From NCBI RefSeq assembly GCF_004005495.1, contig NZ_RZYA01000013.1, positions 62,001 to 126,000 on the forward strand: a DNA stretch of 64,000 nt, in the 5' to 3' direction. Position 1 is the first letter of the stretch. Every line of letters starts with the position of its first letter. This stretch comes from Streptomyces antnestii. GTDB taxonomy: Bacteria > Actinomycetota > Actinomycetes > Streptomycetales > Streptomycetaceae. The notes beneath the pieces were generated by a model. The model did not search any database. It was not told the DNA's origin and saw only the letters and a list, made by a program, of their open reading frames with translations. Positions 7,667 through 17,268 of the stretch are shown here, piece by piece. Both the position numbers and the translations under genes were made by a program.

Positions 7667-7775
7667 GTGGCGCCACGCACCGCCCCGACCCCACTGGCAC
7701 CCCGAATGGCACCACCTGGCGCCAGCTGACACCACGTGGCACCACCTGACGCCGCCTGGCGCCCAGTGGTGCCAC
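7667..7775. repeat. Tandem array of 10-bp units, consensus NTGRCRCCAN
   Basis: After an isolated GTGGCGCCAC at 7667 and CTGGCACCCC at 7694, seven units follow at an exact 10-bp period: ATGGCACCAC 7706, CTGGCGCCAG 7716, CTGACACCAC 7726, GTGGCACCAC 7736, CTGACGCCGC 7746, CTGGCGCCCA 7756 and GTGGTGCCAC 7766. One unit per helical turn is how RHH repressors that polymerise along DNA are seated. The array lies in the 249-bp spacer between the FAD oxidoreductase stop and the RHH gene. Confidence 0.85.
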
Positions 7776-7804
7776 CCCGACGCGGCCTACACCCCCTACG
7801 TCGC

Positions 7805-9187
7805 CTACGCCGCCGCCGGCGCGATGTTCTGGTTCGCGTGGAACAGGTTCTTCGGGTCGTACTTCCGCTTGACCTCCGCGAGCCGCGCGTAGTTCTGCCG
7901 GTACGTCGCCCGCACGCGGTCCTGGGACTCGTCCGCGCCGAGGAAGTTCACGTACGAGCCGCCCATCGAGTACGGGTGCAGGTCGTGCCAGTACGCGACC
8001 GCCCACCGCTTGACGGCCTCCGCGTTGGCCGGGTCCGGGTCGATGCCCGCGAAGATTCCCGACCAGAGGGCGTCGCGGTAGCCCCAGGCCGTCGCGTCCC
8101 CGGAGACGCGGGACGCGGCCGCGTCGACCGGGTAGAGGTGCATGATCGACAGCGGCGTCGGCAGGTTCTCGGCGAACTTCGCGTGCACGTCGATCGCCTC
8201 GTCCGTGATCCGGTCGAAGAAGTCACCGCGCCAGTACCACTGCAGCCCCTTCGGGATCAGCTCGTCGAACATCGCCTGGAGCATCGGATACGGCATCGGG
8301 GCCACGAACTGGAAGGCGGGCGGGCCCGCTTCGGCCGCCCCCGCGATCGCCTCGCGGAGGTGGGCCAGGTCACCGGTCCAGCACCACACCACGCCGCACA
8401 TCTTCTGCCCGTGGATCTCCGCCGGGAACGGCGGCGCCGGCGGGACGGTCAGGACGGCGAAGAAGCCGTTCAGGTCCTCGGGCGCCTGCGGCAGGAAGTC
8501 GCGGTACCACTCCAGGACCTCACGGGTCCGCTCGACGGGCCACAGCGTGACCCCGACACCGACCGTGTGCACCGAGTGCAGCTGGAACTTGAACGCCGTG
8601 ACGACGCCGAAGTTGCCGCCGCCGCCCCGCAGCGCCCAGAACAGGTCCGGGTGTTCCGACTCGCTCGCCGTGACGAAGCTGCCGTCCGCGAGGACGACGT
8701 CCGCGGCGAGCAGGTTGTCGATGGTCAGGCCGTACTTGCGGGTCAGGTGGCCGTGGCCGCCGCCCAGGGTGAGGCCGCCGACCCCTGTCGTCGACATGAT
8801 GCCCGCGGGCGTCGCGAGCCCGAACGCGTGTGCCGCGTGGTCCAGGTCCCCCAACTGGCTGCCGCCGCCGACCCACGCCGTCCTGTCAGCGGGGTCTACG
8901 CGGACGTAGCGGATCGGTGTCAGATCGATCGTGACCCCGCCGTCGACCAGGCACAGGCCGCCGCCACTGTGGCCGCCGCCCCGCACGGCCAGCTCCAGTT
9001 CGTGGTCGCGGACGAAGTCGACCGCGGACATGACGTCCGCCGCGTCCGAGCACTTCACGAAGGCCGCGGGACGCCGGTCGATCATCGCGTTGTAGATCTC
9101 GCGGGCGTCGTCGTAGTCCGGATCCCCCGGGCCGATGACCGGTCCGCGCAGTTCAGCCCTCATCAGTTCGAGAACGGTGTCGTTCAT
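7805..9187 (-). CDS. FAD-binding oxidoreductase (BBE-like, flavin-linked)
   Basis: A 460-residue member of the FAD_binding_4 / berberine-bridge (BBE) superfamily. AVRGGGHSGGGLCLVDGG near residues 75-92 includes the His that normally carries a covalent flavin; TTGVGGLTLGGGHGHLTRKYG follows, but the cysteine of the second covalent link in BBE enzymes (GVCPT-type motif) is replaced in GIMSTTGVGG, so single-point attachment is predicted. LFWALRGGGGNFGVVTAF and the C-terminal YWHDLHPYSMGGSYVNF plus RATYRQNYARLAEVKRKYDP are typical BBE segments. No signal peptide is seen. ATG 9187 follows GAGGAG; an upstream GTG/ATG extension is less likely. Substrate unknown; family members oxidise sugars, alkaloids or secondary metabolites. 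Confidence 0.9.
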   Translation of the reverse strand: MNDTVLELMRAELRGPVIGPGDPDYDDAREIYNAMIDRRPAAFVKCSDAADVMSAVDFVRDHELELAVRGGGHSGGGLCLVDGGVTIDLTPIRYVRVDPADRTAWVGGGSQLGDLDHAAHAFGLATPAGIMSTTGVGGLTLGGGHGHLTRKYGLTIDNLLAADVVLADGSFVTASESEHPDLFWALRGGGGNFGVVTAFKFQLHSVHTVGVGVTLWPVERTREVLEWYRDFLPQAPEDLNGFFAVLTVPPAPPFPAEIHGQKMCGVVWCWTGDLAHLREAIAGAAEAGPPAFQFVAPMPYPMLQAMFDELIPKGLQWYWRGDFFDRITDEAIDVHAKFAENLPTPLSIMHLYPVDAAASRVSGDATAWGYRDALWSGIFAGIDPDPANAEAVKRWAVAYWHDLHPYSMGGSYVNFLGADESQDRVRATYRQNYARLAEVKRKYDPKNLFHANQNIAPAAA

Positions 9188-9563
9188 GGCGCACTCCTCG
9201 ACGCAGCCTCGACGCGGCACCTACCGCTGTTCCCTCCCCGCCTCGCCCTCTTCGGCCGGTGTCGGTGAGCGGTCGGGCGCCGGCGTCCGGGCGCCCCCGG
9301 CTGCCACGGCACGCCTCGCTTCGCGCGCGGGCTGCCCTTCCAGGATCCGCCCGCCCGGCAGGGCCCGCAATCGCGTAGCCGCATAACGGATCCATAACGT
9401 GTCTAGTCCCAACCGTTGGCACCAGTTCATGTCCACGACAGCGTGAACAGCCTTGCCCGTCGCCTGTGGCAACGAAGGTCTCGGAGGCCGGAGGGCAACG
9501 CTCCGGTCTCCCCCTCACCCGGCGAGGGGCGAACCGATGTTCACGGAAGGGACATGAACAACC
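9188..9563. other. 376-bp divergent intergenic region
   Basis: Lies between the divergently transcribed FAD oxidoreductase and the large phosphoesterase gene and should hold both promoters. The only structure seen is an inverted repeat GTTCA (9425-9429) / TGAAC (9444-9448). No convincing small gene was found. Confidence 0.5.
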
Positions 9564-12500
9564 GTGAGATGGACAGGACTTCTGCAAGGACGGGAACGCA
9601 GGTCACGCACCACGGTCACGGCCGCCCTGTGTGCGAGTGCCCTCGTGTTGGGTGGCGGTCTCGCCTTCTCCCTGGGCGCCTTCGAGCACGCCGGCCCACA
9701 GGGCGACGGCACCGCATACACGCCCGCGGGCTGGCAGGTGACCCCCGCCGGCAAGCAGCAGGCGGCCGGCTTCTTCCCGGCGAACGCGGTGCTCTCGCCC
9801 GACGGCCACTCCGTGGTCGTACCGAACATCGTGCGGAACGCGAACGGCAAGCAGACCGTCCAGGTGCTCGACGCCGGTGACGGCAAGCTCGTGCAGGAGC
9901 TGGAGCTCGACACCTCCAACACCTCCGTGCCCCAGGGCGTGGCGCCGGGCCTTGTGTTCAGCCATGACGGCAAGCAGGCCTTCCTGGCGACGGCGAGCAA
10001 GAACGCGATCCTCGTCCTCGACTGGGACTCCGCGGCCCGCAAGCTGAGCGTGCGGCGCTCCCTCCCCCTGCCCAAGGGCGCGTACCCGCAGACGGTCGCC
10101 GTCTCCCCGGACGACAAGACCGTGTACGCCAGCGGGCAGTACGCCCGCGCCCTGATCGCCGTCGACGTCGAATCCGGCAGGACCGCGCAGGCGCCGGTGG
10201 ACCTCTATCCGTACGGCGTGACACTCGCTCAGGACGGGCGCACCGCGTACGTCAGCAACCAGGGCGCGAAGACGGTCTCGGTCTTCTCGGTCGACGGCCT
10301 GACGCTCACCCCGAAGCCCGCGATCACGGTCGGTACCCACCCCAACGCGATGCTGCTGGACGCGGGGCACCACCGGCTGTTCGTCGCCAACGGAGACAAC
10401 GACACCGTCTCGGTGGTCGACACCGAGACCGACAAGGTCGGCGACACGATCTCGCTGGCCCCCTTCAAGGACGCGCACGGCGGCAGCCAGCCGACCAACC
10501 TGACGCTCTCCCCCGACAAGGCCACGCTGTACGTCACCAACGGCGGCAACAACGACGTCGCCGTGGTCAACGTCTCCGACCACGGCGAGTTCGGCCAGGT
10601 CAAGGGCCTGATACCCACCGGCTGGTACCCGACGGGCGTGCAGGTCACCCCCGACGGCAAGCGGCTGCTCGTCACCAGCGCCAAGGGCCTCGGCACCGGT
10701 CCGAACAAGGGCACCGACCCCTCGAACCCCGACAGCCACCCCTACATCGAGCGCCAGCTCCAGGGCTATCTCTCGGTCGTACCGGTCCCGGACGCCGACC
10801 AGCTCGCGAAGTACACCCGTCAGGTGCGCCAGAACAACGACTTCGACGGCAAGAACGGCGTGCGCGGCTTCGACGGCAAGGAGACCGGCACGATCGTGCC
10901 GCGTCGCGTCGGTGACTCCTCGCCCATCAAGCACGTGATCTACGTCGTCAAGGAGAACCGCACCTACGACCAGGTCCTCGGCGACTTCCACAAGGGCAAG
11001 GGCGACCCCTCCCTTGCGGTCTTCGGCAAGGACGTCACGCCCAACCACCACAAGCTGGCGGACCAGTTCGTCACCCTCGACAACTTCTACGTCAACGGCG
11101 AGGTCAGCCAGAACGGCTGGCAGTGGGCCACCCAGGCCAGCTCCAACGGCGAGAACGAGACGGCCACGGCGCAGGGCTACGCCGGCAACGGCTCGGAGTA
11201 CGACTCCGAGGGCTACCACCCCGACGTGGCCGCCGCCGGCGCCGACCCCGACCACGCCTACCTGTGGGACAAGCTCGCGCAGAAGAAGGTGCCGTTCCGC
11301 AACTACGGCCAGTTCGTGGTGCCGGACAACTGGATCGGCCAGGACGAGAAGGTGAAGTGCGCGAAGGGCGACTTCTGCGCGCACGACCCGCTGCTCGACG
11401 CCTCGACGAACCACGCGTTCCCGTGGTTCGACATGGGCGTGACCGACGCGCACCGCTACGACCTCTGGAACAAGGAGTTCCAGGGCTACGTCGCCCACGA
11501 CAACCTGCCCACCATGCAGTTCATCGACCTGCCGCGCGACCACACCGCCGGCGGGGCGACGGCGAAGCAGCTCGTCGCGGACAACGACGTGGCGCTCGGC
11601 AAGATCGTCGACACGGTGTCGCACTCGAAGTACTGGAAGAACACGGCGATCTTCGTCGTCGAGGACGACGCCCAGGCGGGCCCCGACCACATCGACGCGC
11701 ACCGCACGATCGCCAACGTGATCAGCCCGTACACGCAGACCGGCAAGGTCGACTCGCACTTCTACAGCCAGGTGTCGATGCTCCGCACCATGGAGCTGTT
11801 CCTGGGTGTCGATCCGATGTCGCAGTACGACGCCGCCGCGCTGCCGATGATCTACTCCTTCACCGACAAGCCGAACTTCGCTCCGTACAGCTCGGTCACG
11901 CCGCCGAGCGTCACGGCGACCGTCTCCGACCCGATCGTGAAGCCCGGGCAGACCATCACCGTCACGGGCAAGGTCACCAACCCGGGCAGCACCCCGCTGT
12001 CCGGCGCGAAGGCGCGGCTGACCACGCCGGACGGCTGGAAGGCCACGCCTGACGGCTCGTCGGACCTCGGGACGCTCGCGCCCGGTGCGGACTCCACGCT
12101 GACCTGGAAGGTCGAGGTGCCCTCGGGGGCCACGCCCGGCCAGCAGCGCTTCACCGTGCAGGCGGACTACGCCATCAACGGGAGCATGACCGGCTCGCAG
12201 AAGGCGACCGTCGCCACCGTCGTACCGGACCCGCACACCGCCGAGGTGCCGCAGGCCTTCGTCGCGAACTACTCCAGCAACAGCGTCTCCGCCGTCGACG
12301 TGTCGACCGGCAAGAAGCTGGCCGACATCCAGGTCGGATCGGCCCCCGGCACCATAGCCGTCAGCCCCGATCACACCAGGGCGTTCGTCGCCAACCAGGG
12401 CTCGAACACCGTCAGCGTGATCGACGTGGCCGCCGACGCCGTGGTCTCCACCATCCCGGTGGGCAGGACCCCGGCCGGACTCGCCGTCAGCCCGGACAGC

Positions 12501-13364
12501 AAGACCCTGTGGGTCAGCGCCTACGGCGACAACGCGGTCCAGCCCGTCGACATCGCGACCGGCAAGGCCGGCGCGCAGATCGCCGTGGGCAACGGCCCGG
12601 AGAACCTGGCGATCACCCCGGACGGCTCCACGCTGTACGTCGCGAACAAGTGGAGCGACACGGTGACCCCGGTCAGGACGGACTCCCGTACGGCCGGTAC
12701 GCCGGTCAAGACCGGCAGCCAGCCGTTCGGCATCGCCATCACGCCCAACGGCAGGACCGCGTACGTGACCGACATGGGCTCCAATGACGTCACGCCGATC
12801 GACCTCGCCACCGGCACCCCGCGCGAGCGGATCCAGGCCGGCGCGACCCCGTTCAACATCAGCATGTCGCCCGACGGAGCGACGGCGTACGTGGCGAACA
12901 CCGGTGGCGACAAGGTCACCCCGATCGACATCGCGACCGGGACGGCCAAGCCCGGGCTGACCGCCGGCTCCGCCACGAGCGGTGTCGCGGTCTCACCCGA
13001 CGGCAACACCGTGTTCGCGACCGCGGCCGGCGACGGCAGGCTCGTCCCGATCTCGACCGCGACCGGCAAGGCCGGCACGCCGATCCAGGTCGGCAACTAC
13101 CCGATCTGGGTCTCGTACGCCCCGCCCGTCGGCTCCCAGCCGGCGATGCGCGAGCAGGCGCTGACCCAGACCAGCCCGGCCACCAACCCCTCGGTCCTCC
13201 CGTCCCTGGCCATGACCCCGCAGGAGATCGCCGGAGCCCCCGACCAGGCCGACTCCGCGGCCCTCAACGAGGAGATCTGGAAGGCGATCCGCGGCAGCCA
13301 CAGCAAGATGCCCGCGCCGCAGCACCACATCTACCCGAACGTCCCCGACGCCGACGGCCGCTGA
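9564..13364 (+). CDS. Secreted YncE beta-propeller / phosphoesterase fusion protein
   Basis: A very large (1266-residue) exported protein. GTG 9564 gives MRWTGLLQGRERRSRTTVTA followed by an apolar stretch ALCASALVLGGGLAFSLGA, a signal sequence with an RR pair. Residues ~40-430 contain YVTN/YncE-type propeller blades (SPDDKTVYASGQYARALIAV, TLYVTNGGNNDVAVV). Residues ~454-790 form an acid-phosphatase/phospholipase-C-like phosphoesterase domain (IKHVIYVVKENRTYDQVLGDF, NGWQWATQ, VEDDAQAGPDHIDAHRT). A NEW3/CARDB-like Ig domain (~775-880) precedes a second set of propeller blades to ~1190. The family is annotated as bifunctional YncE/alkaline phosphatase. It is followed by a strong terminator and stands alone. 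Purine-rich GGAAGGGA lies 12 nt before the start. Confidence 0.9.
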   Translation: MRWTGLLQGRERRSRTTVTAALCASALVLGGGLAFSLGAFEHAGPQGDGTAYTPAGWQVTPAGKQQAAGFFPANAVLSPDGHSVVVPNIVRNANGKQTVQVLDAGDGKLVQELELDTSNTSVPQGVAPGLVFSHDGKQAFLATASKNAILVLDWDSAARKLSVRRSLPLPKGAYPQTVAVSPDDKTVYASGQYARALIAVDVESGRTAQAPVDLYPYGVTLAQDGRTAYVSNQGAKTVSVFSVDGLTLTPKPAITVGTHPNAMLLDAGHHRLFVANGDNDTVSVVDTETDKVGDTISLAPFKDAHGGSQPTNLTLSPDKATLYVTNGGNNDVAVVNVSDHGEFGQVKGLIPTGWYPTGVQVTPDGKRLLVTSAKGLGTGPNKGTDPSNPDSHPYIERQLQGYLSVVPVPDADQLAKYTRQVRQNNDFDGKNGVRGFDGKETGTIVPRRVGDSSPIKHVIYVVKENRTYDQVLGDFHKGKGDPSLAVFGKDVTPNHHKLADQFVTLDNFYVNGEVSQNGWQWATQASSNGENETATAQGYAGNGSEYDSEGYHPDVAAAGADPDHAYLWDKLAQKKVPFRNYGQFVVPDNWIGQDEKVKCAKGDFCAHDPLLDASTNHAFPWFDMGVTDAHRYDLWNKEFQGYVAHDNLPTMQFIDLPRDHTAGGATAKQLVADNDVALGKIVDTVSHSKYWKNTAIFVVEDDAQAGPDHIDAHRTIANVISPYTQTGKVDSHFYSQVSMLRTMELFLGVDPMSQYDAAALPMIYSFTDKPNFAPYSSVTPPSVTATVSDPIVKPGQTITVTGKVTNPGSTPLSGAKARLTTPDGWKATPDGSSDLGTLAPGADSTLTWKVEVPSGATPGQQRFTVQADYAINGSMTGSQKATVATVVPDPHTAEVPQAFVANYSSNSVSAVDVSTGKKLADIQVGSAPGTIAVSPDHTRAFVANQGSNTVSVIDVAADAVVSTIPVGRTPAGLAVSPDSKTLWVSAYGDNAVQPVDIATGKAGAQIAVGNGPENLAITPDGSTLYVANKWSDTVTPVRTDSRTAGTPVKTGSQPFGIAITPNGRTAYVTDMGSNDVTPIDLATGTPRERIQAGATPFNISMSPDGATAYVANTGGDKVTPIDIATGTAKPGLTAGSATSGVAVSPDGNTVFATAAGDGRLVPISTATGKAGTPIQVGNYPIWVSYAPPVGSQPAMREQALTQTSPATNPSVLPSLAMTPQEIAGAPDQADSAALNEEIWKAIRGSHSKMPAPQHHIYPNVPDADGR

Positions 13365-13405
13365 TCCCCCGGCACTGACCGTGCCACCGCACCGGCCATG
13401 AGAAC

Positions 13406-13439
13406 GAGGCGCCGCGCTCTTCGCAGAGCGCGGCGCCTC
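13406..13439. terminator. Bidirectional terminator hairpin
   Basis: A perfect 15-bp stem (GAGGCGCCGCGCTCT at 13406-13420 with its complement at 13425-13439) closes on a TCGC tetraloop. It separates the convergent phosphoesterase and flavohemoprotein genes. Confidence 0.9.
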
Positions 13440-13501
13440 ACCGCGTCCGCCGCCATCCACATCCGCGACTCGAAGAACACCCCCGCCGGAGACAGCTGAC
13501 C

Positions 13502-14752
13502 CTAAGAACGCGGCCGTATCCACGGAACCTCGCGCTTCATCAGGAACCACTCCGCCGCCGTCTCCGGACGCTCACCCGTGCCGGGGTGGACCACAGGATC
13601 GTGGTGGACGTGGGCAGGCGGCACCCCATGCCGCGCCGTCAGTCGGGCCTCCACCATCTCGACCATGCCGGCGGGGCCACTGACGTACACCTGGGGTCGA
13701 CCGGCAGGCGCGTGGCGGGCGAGTTCGCGCAGGAGCGCGGCGTCCGCGTCGCCGGGCCCGCCCTCACGCGGAGGCAACGCGGCACGCACGCGAAGCCACG
13801 GGTGCGCGCCGGCGAGAAGTTCCAGGACGCCGGCGTCGTACACGTCGTGGGCGGCGCGGGCGCCGACGAGGAGCGTGGCGGTCGCGTCGCCCCGGCAGAC
13901 GGCGAACTCCTCGACGAGCGCCTTGATCTGGGCCCAGCCGGTCCCTCCGGCCACGAACAGCAGCTCGCCGCGCGGGGACTGAGGGAGCGTCGTCGTGCCG
14001 AGGGCCGGGCCGAGGCGGACGGAACCGCCGGGGGCGACCGCCTCGACGAGCGCGGTGCTCAGGACGCCGCCGTCCACGCGGCGGACATGGAAGTCGAGGG
14101 TGCCGTCGGCGCGCGGGGCGTTCGCGACGGAATACGGGCGCCAGACCTGGGGCGCCTCGGGGACCGTCAGCGTCGCGTACTGGCCCGGCAGATACCCGTA
14201 GGGCCGGTCGGGGAGGACCGTGAGGACGGCGATGTCCTCGGTGCGGCGCTCGTGGCGGATCACCTCCGCGTCCCACCAGGCGGGCTCCGTCGCGGGTGCG
14301 GACTCCGCGCCGGCGATCATGATCTTGGAGATGAGGACGTAGGCCGCGCGCCAGGCCGCCTCCGTCTTCGGGGTCCAGGCGCTGCCGGAGAAGAACTTCA
14401 GGGCCGCCAACAGGCTTTCGCCGACGGCCGGGTAGTGCTCGGGGCGTATCCCGAACTTGCGGTGGTCGAAGCCGAGGGTGCGCAGCTGGGCGACGAGCGC
14501 GTCGGTGTCCTCAAGGCGCAGGATCGCCGCGGTCAGGGCGGCGAAGAGACGGTCGCGCTGTTCCTCCATCCGCTCCGGGAACATGGCCCGCAGACCGGGG
14601 TTGTGCTTGAACAGGTGGGCGTAGAAGTACTGGGTGAGGGAGTCGGCGCGGCGTTCGACGACGGCGAGGCTGGAGCGGATCAGGGCGGGGTTCAGGGCCG
14701 CGTACGGTCTGGTGCCGGTACTCGTCGTCACGGGGCGGGGCCTCCATTCCAC
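13502..14752 (-). CDS. Flavohemoprotein (globin plus FAD/NAD reductase)
   Basis: A 416-residue NO-dioxygenase-type flavohemoprotein. The globin domain (about residues 18-150) has the B10 tyrosine region LTQYFYAHLF and the proximal histidine in GIRPEHYPAVGESL (H106). The FAD-binding motif WRPYSVANAP and the NAD-binding stretch LFVAGGTGWAQIKALVEEF follow, then a C-terminal reductase lobe (QVYVSGPAGMVEMVEARL). It should convert nitric oxide to nitrate with NAD(P)H and O2. The ATG at 14752 has no clear ribosome-binding site; GTG 14731 (VTTSTGTRPYAA) is an alternative. It diverges from the PknG-like operon with a ~106-bp shared promoter region. Confidence 0.9.
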   Translation of the reverse strand: MEWRPRPVTTSTGTRPYAALNPALIRSSLAVVERRADSLTQYFYAHLFKHNPGLRAMFPERMEEQRDRLFAALTAAILRLEDTDALVAQLRTLGFDHRKFGIRPEHYPAVGESLLAALKFFSGSAWTPKTEAAWRAAYVLISKIMIAGAESAPATEPAWWDAEVIRHERRTEDIAVLTVLPDRPYGYLPGQYATLTVPEAPQVWRPYSVANAPRADGTLDFHVRRVDGGVLSTALVEAVAPGGSVRLGPALGTTTLPQSPRGELLFVAGGTGWAQIKALVEEFAVCRGDATATLLVGARAAHDVYDAGVLELLAGAHPWLRVRAALPPREGGPGDADAALLRELARHAPAGRPQVYVSGPAGMVEMVEARLTARHGVPPAHVHHDPVVHPGTGERPETAAEWFLMKREVPWIRPRS

Positions 14753-14858
14753 GATCAGGCCGGAGGCCTACGAACGGGCGCCATCCGGACGCCGCGCCCC
14801 TATCCTGAGGCAGCATGCAGGGGGACGCGGGAGCAACCGGAGAATTCAGGGGACGCCG

Positions 14859-17234
14859 ATGACTCGGTCCTCCGGCCCCCTGTTCGTGATGCCCTCCCCG
14901 GACAGGCCGCGCGACGCCCGGGTCACGCTGCCCGAGGAGGGACCGGACCCGACGGCACTGCCCGAGGTCAGGCCGCGTGACGACCGGGGACGGGCCGCGG
15001 GACCCGGTGAACCGGCCCTTGAACAGGGCGAGTTACTGGCCGGGCAGTACCGGGTCGTGCGGCGGCTCGGGCAGGGCGGCATGGGCGACGTGTATCTGGC
15101 GCTCGACACGAAGATCGACGACCGCGAAGTCGCCGTGAAGACGCTGAGGCCGGGTCAGGTCGCGCCGCGCCTCGGCTCCCTGGAGGACGAGCGGCAGGCG
15201 TTCGCCGACCTGCACCACGACGGGATCATCGCGGTCTTCAACTACGGCCGCCACACCCGCGTCGGCCCCTTCCTCGTCCTGCCGTACGTCGACGGGCTCA
15301 ACCTCGACGAGATCCGCGCGCTCGCCGCCCACGACCCCGACCGGTTCGGCGGCTCCCGCTTCCACGAGTTCGTGCTCGCGTACGGGCTCCGCGTCCTGTC
15401 CGCGCTCGACCATCTCCACGCACGGCCCGCACCCCGCAAGGTGTACGGCGATCTGAAGCCGGAGAACGTGATGCACGACGGCGCCACCACCAAGGTCATC
15501 GACGTCGGGTCGATCCGCGAGGAGGGCGCCCCGGGCCTGACGACGGACGGGTTCCGCGCGCCGAACGTGCTGCTCGCGCCGCCCGCCGTGGCCGGCGCGT
15601 CCACGCCGCGCGACGACCTGTTCAGCCTGGGCGAGACGCTGCGCACGCTCAGCGGGCTCGGCGCGGGAACCCACGCGCTCGCCGAACTCGGCGCCCTGGA
15701 CCGGCTGCGCGCGGGCGACCCCGTGACGGCGGAGGCCGCCGCGCGGACCACGACGCCCGCCCCGGAAGGCCTCGGGCTCGTCTCGCTGGCCCGCGCGCTG
15801 CGCCGTGCCACCCGGCCCGAACCCGCCGACCGGTACGCGGACGCCGACGAGATGGCCGACCAGCTCCGGGGTGTCTTCCGGGAGTTGAGGTCGCTGCGGA
15901 CCGGCCAGGAGACGTTCGAGCCGTCACCGCTGTTCGAGCAGTCGCCGTACGCCCTTGACGGGGCGCTCGGTGTGGCGCCCGTGCTGCCGCGCTGGGCCAC
16001 GCCGTCGGGGGGCGCGGGGTCGGGCTCCGCGGGGTCGGGGGACACGGCCTCCGGGGACGCGGGGTGGGGGGACGCGGGGTCAGGGGTGATGGGGCCGGGG
16101 CACGCGCCGCTCGGCCCGCTCCACGAGCCGCCGTCCCCCGCCGACGCCGCGGCCCGCCTCCCCGCACCGCGCCCCGACCCGCACGACGCCCACCACGACC
16201 GCCTCAGCCGCCTCGCCGACGCCGACCCGGCCGCGCTGCTCCAGCACACCGGGGACTGGCGGGACTCCCCCGAGGTGCGGCTCCTGCGGTGCCGGCTCCG
16301 GCTGCGCGTCGCCGTACGCGCCGACCGCGCAGCGGGCGAACCCCCGGACCTGAAGGCCGCCGCCGGCGAGCTGGACGGCGCCGTCGCCGGCATCGGGCCC
16401 GAACTGTCGCCGCACGACTGGCGCATCGACTGGCACCGCGGCCTCCTCACCCTCGCCGAGGGCGACGTGGCCTCCGCACGCGACTACTTCGACCAGGTGT
16501 ACGGCGCGATCCCCGGCGAGTACGCGCCCAAACTGGCCCTCGGCCACTGCGCCGAGCGGCTCGGCCACTGGCACGAGGCGCTGACCTTCTACGAGGCCGT
16601 ACGGCTGCGCAACCCGTCGCTCGGCAGCGCGGCGTTCGGCGCGGCCCGGGCCCGCCTCGCGCTCGGCGGCACCTCCCCGGACACGTACGCCATCGACGCG
16701 CTGGACGCCGTACCGCAGCACTCGCGGCACCGCACGCCGGCCCGGACCGCGACCGTGCGCATCGCCGTCGAGTACGCGACGACGGCCGACGGGCTGCGCA
16801 CCGCGCTGACCCGGCTCGCCCGCCTCTTCAACGAACACGGGCTCACCGACGAACAGGCCCGCGTCCGGATGAAGGCCGAGGTGTGGGAGGCCGCTCAGCG
16901 CCTCGTGACGCGGCGGAGCGTGGACACCGCGGACCTCGTCCGCCTGTCGGAGGCGGCACGGCGGCGCGACGAGGACGCCCGGGACGCGGGCGGGCGGCTC
17001 GAATTCCCGTCCGAACAGGTCGAGTTGAGGCGCCAGCTGTCACAGTTCTACCGGGCGCTCGCCCGGCAGGCCGCCCGCTCCGACAGCCCGCACGGCGAAG
17101 CCGTCGCCGAACGCCTCCTGGACCGCGCCTACCTGGTCAGACCGCTCGAACTGTGGCACCGCCGCGACCGGCCCCGCCCGCCGCGCCTGCTGCCCCGGCT
17201 CCCCGGCACCCGGCCTTCGGGCGCGGACCGATGA
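14859..17234 (+). CDS. PknG-like Ser/Thr protein kinase with TPR domain
   Basis: A 791-residue cytoplasmic kinase. The glycine loop LGQGGMGDVYLA (70-81) and the ATP-anchoring Lys94 (VAVKTLRP) are intact. The catalytic loop reads YGDLKPEN (D198) rather than HRD, and the metal motif is DVG (215-217) instead of DFG, both as in mycobacterial PknG. Residues ~400-480 are a Gly/Ser/Asp-rich linker, and the C-terminal ~310 residues form TPR-like helices (DYFDQVYGAIPGEYAPKLAL, ALTFYEAVRLRNPSLGSAAF). The N-terminal rubredoxin cysteines of M. tuberculosis PknG are absent. ATG 14859 is preceded by AGGGGAC. It is the first gene of an operon with a membrane sensor and a binding lipoprotein. Confidence 0.88.
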   Translation: MTRSSGPLFVMPSPDRPRDARVTLPEEGPDPTALPEVRPRDDRGRAAGPGEPALEQGELLAGQYRVVRRLGQGGMGDVYLALDTKIDDREVAVKTLRPGQVAPRLGSLEDERQAFADLHHDGIIAVFNYGRHTRVGPFLVLPYVDGLNLDEIRALAAHDPDRFGGSRFHEFVLAYGLRVLSALDHLHARPAPRKVYGDLKPENVMHDGATTKVIDVGSIREEGAPGLTTDGFRAPNVLLAPPAVAGASTPRDDLFSLGETLRTLSGLGAGTHALAELGALDRLRAGDPVTAEAAARTTTPAPEGLGLVSLARALRRATRPEPADRYADADEMADQLRGVFRELRSLRTGQETFEPSPLFEQSPYALDGALGVAPVLPRWATPSGGAGSGSAGSGDTASGDAGWGDAGSGVMGPGHAPLGPLHEPPSPADAAARLPAPRPDPHDAHHDRLSRLADADPAALLQHTGDWRDSPEVRLLRCRLRLRVAVRADRAAGEPPDLKAAAGELDGAVAGIGPELSPHDWRIDWHRGLLTLAEGDVASARDYFDQVYGAIPGEYAPKLALGHCAERLGHWHEALTFYEAVRLRNPSLGSAAFGAARARLALGGTSPDTYAIDALDAVPQHSRHRTPARTATVRIAVEYATTADGLRTALTRLARLFNEHGLTDEQARVRMKAEVWEAAQRLVTRRSVDTADLVRLSEAARRRDEDARDAGGRLEFPSEQVELRRQLSQFYRALARQAARSDSPHGEAVAERLLDRAYLVRPLELWHRRDRPRPPRLLPRLPGTRPSGADR

Positions 17235-17268
17235 CGAGGACGAGAAGGACGAGGATGGGGGAGAGGGG

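Noticed and set aside
7665..7892. Plus-strand frame rich in His/Pro/Trp over the 10-bp array
   Set aside because: It is the translation of the repeats followed by antisense of the FAD oxidoreductase gene.
9425..9448. Possible PHO box before the phosphoesterase gene
   Set aside because: GTTCA and TGAAC form an inverted, not direct, 11-bp repeat, unlike known PhoP boxes.
9603..12374. A 923-residue open frame on the minus strand inside the phosphoesterase gene
   Set aside because: It mirrors the plus-strand gene, has Val/Arg/Asp-rich low-complexity composition typical of antisense frames in GC-rich DNA, and shows no domain motif or ribosome-binding site.
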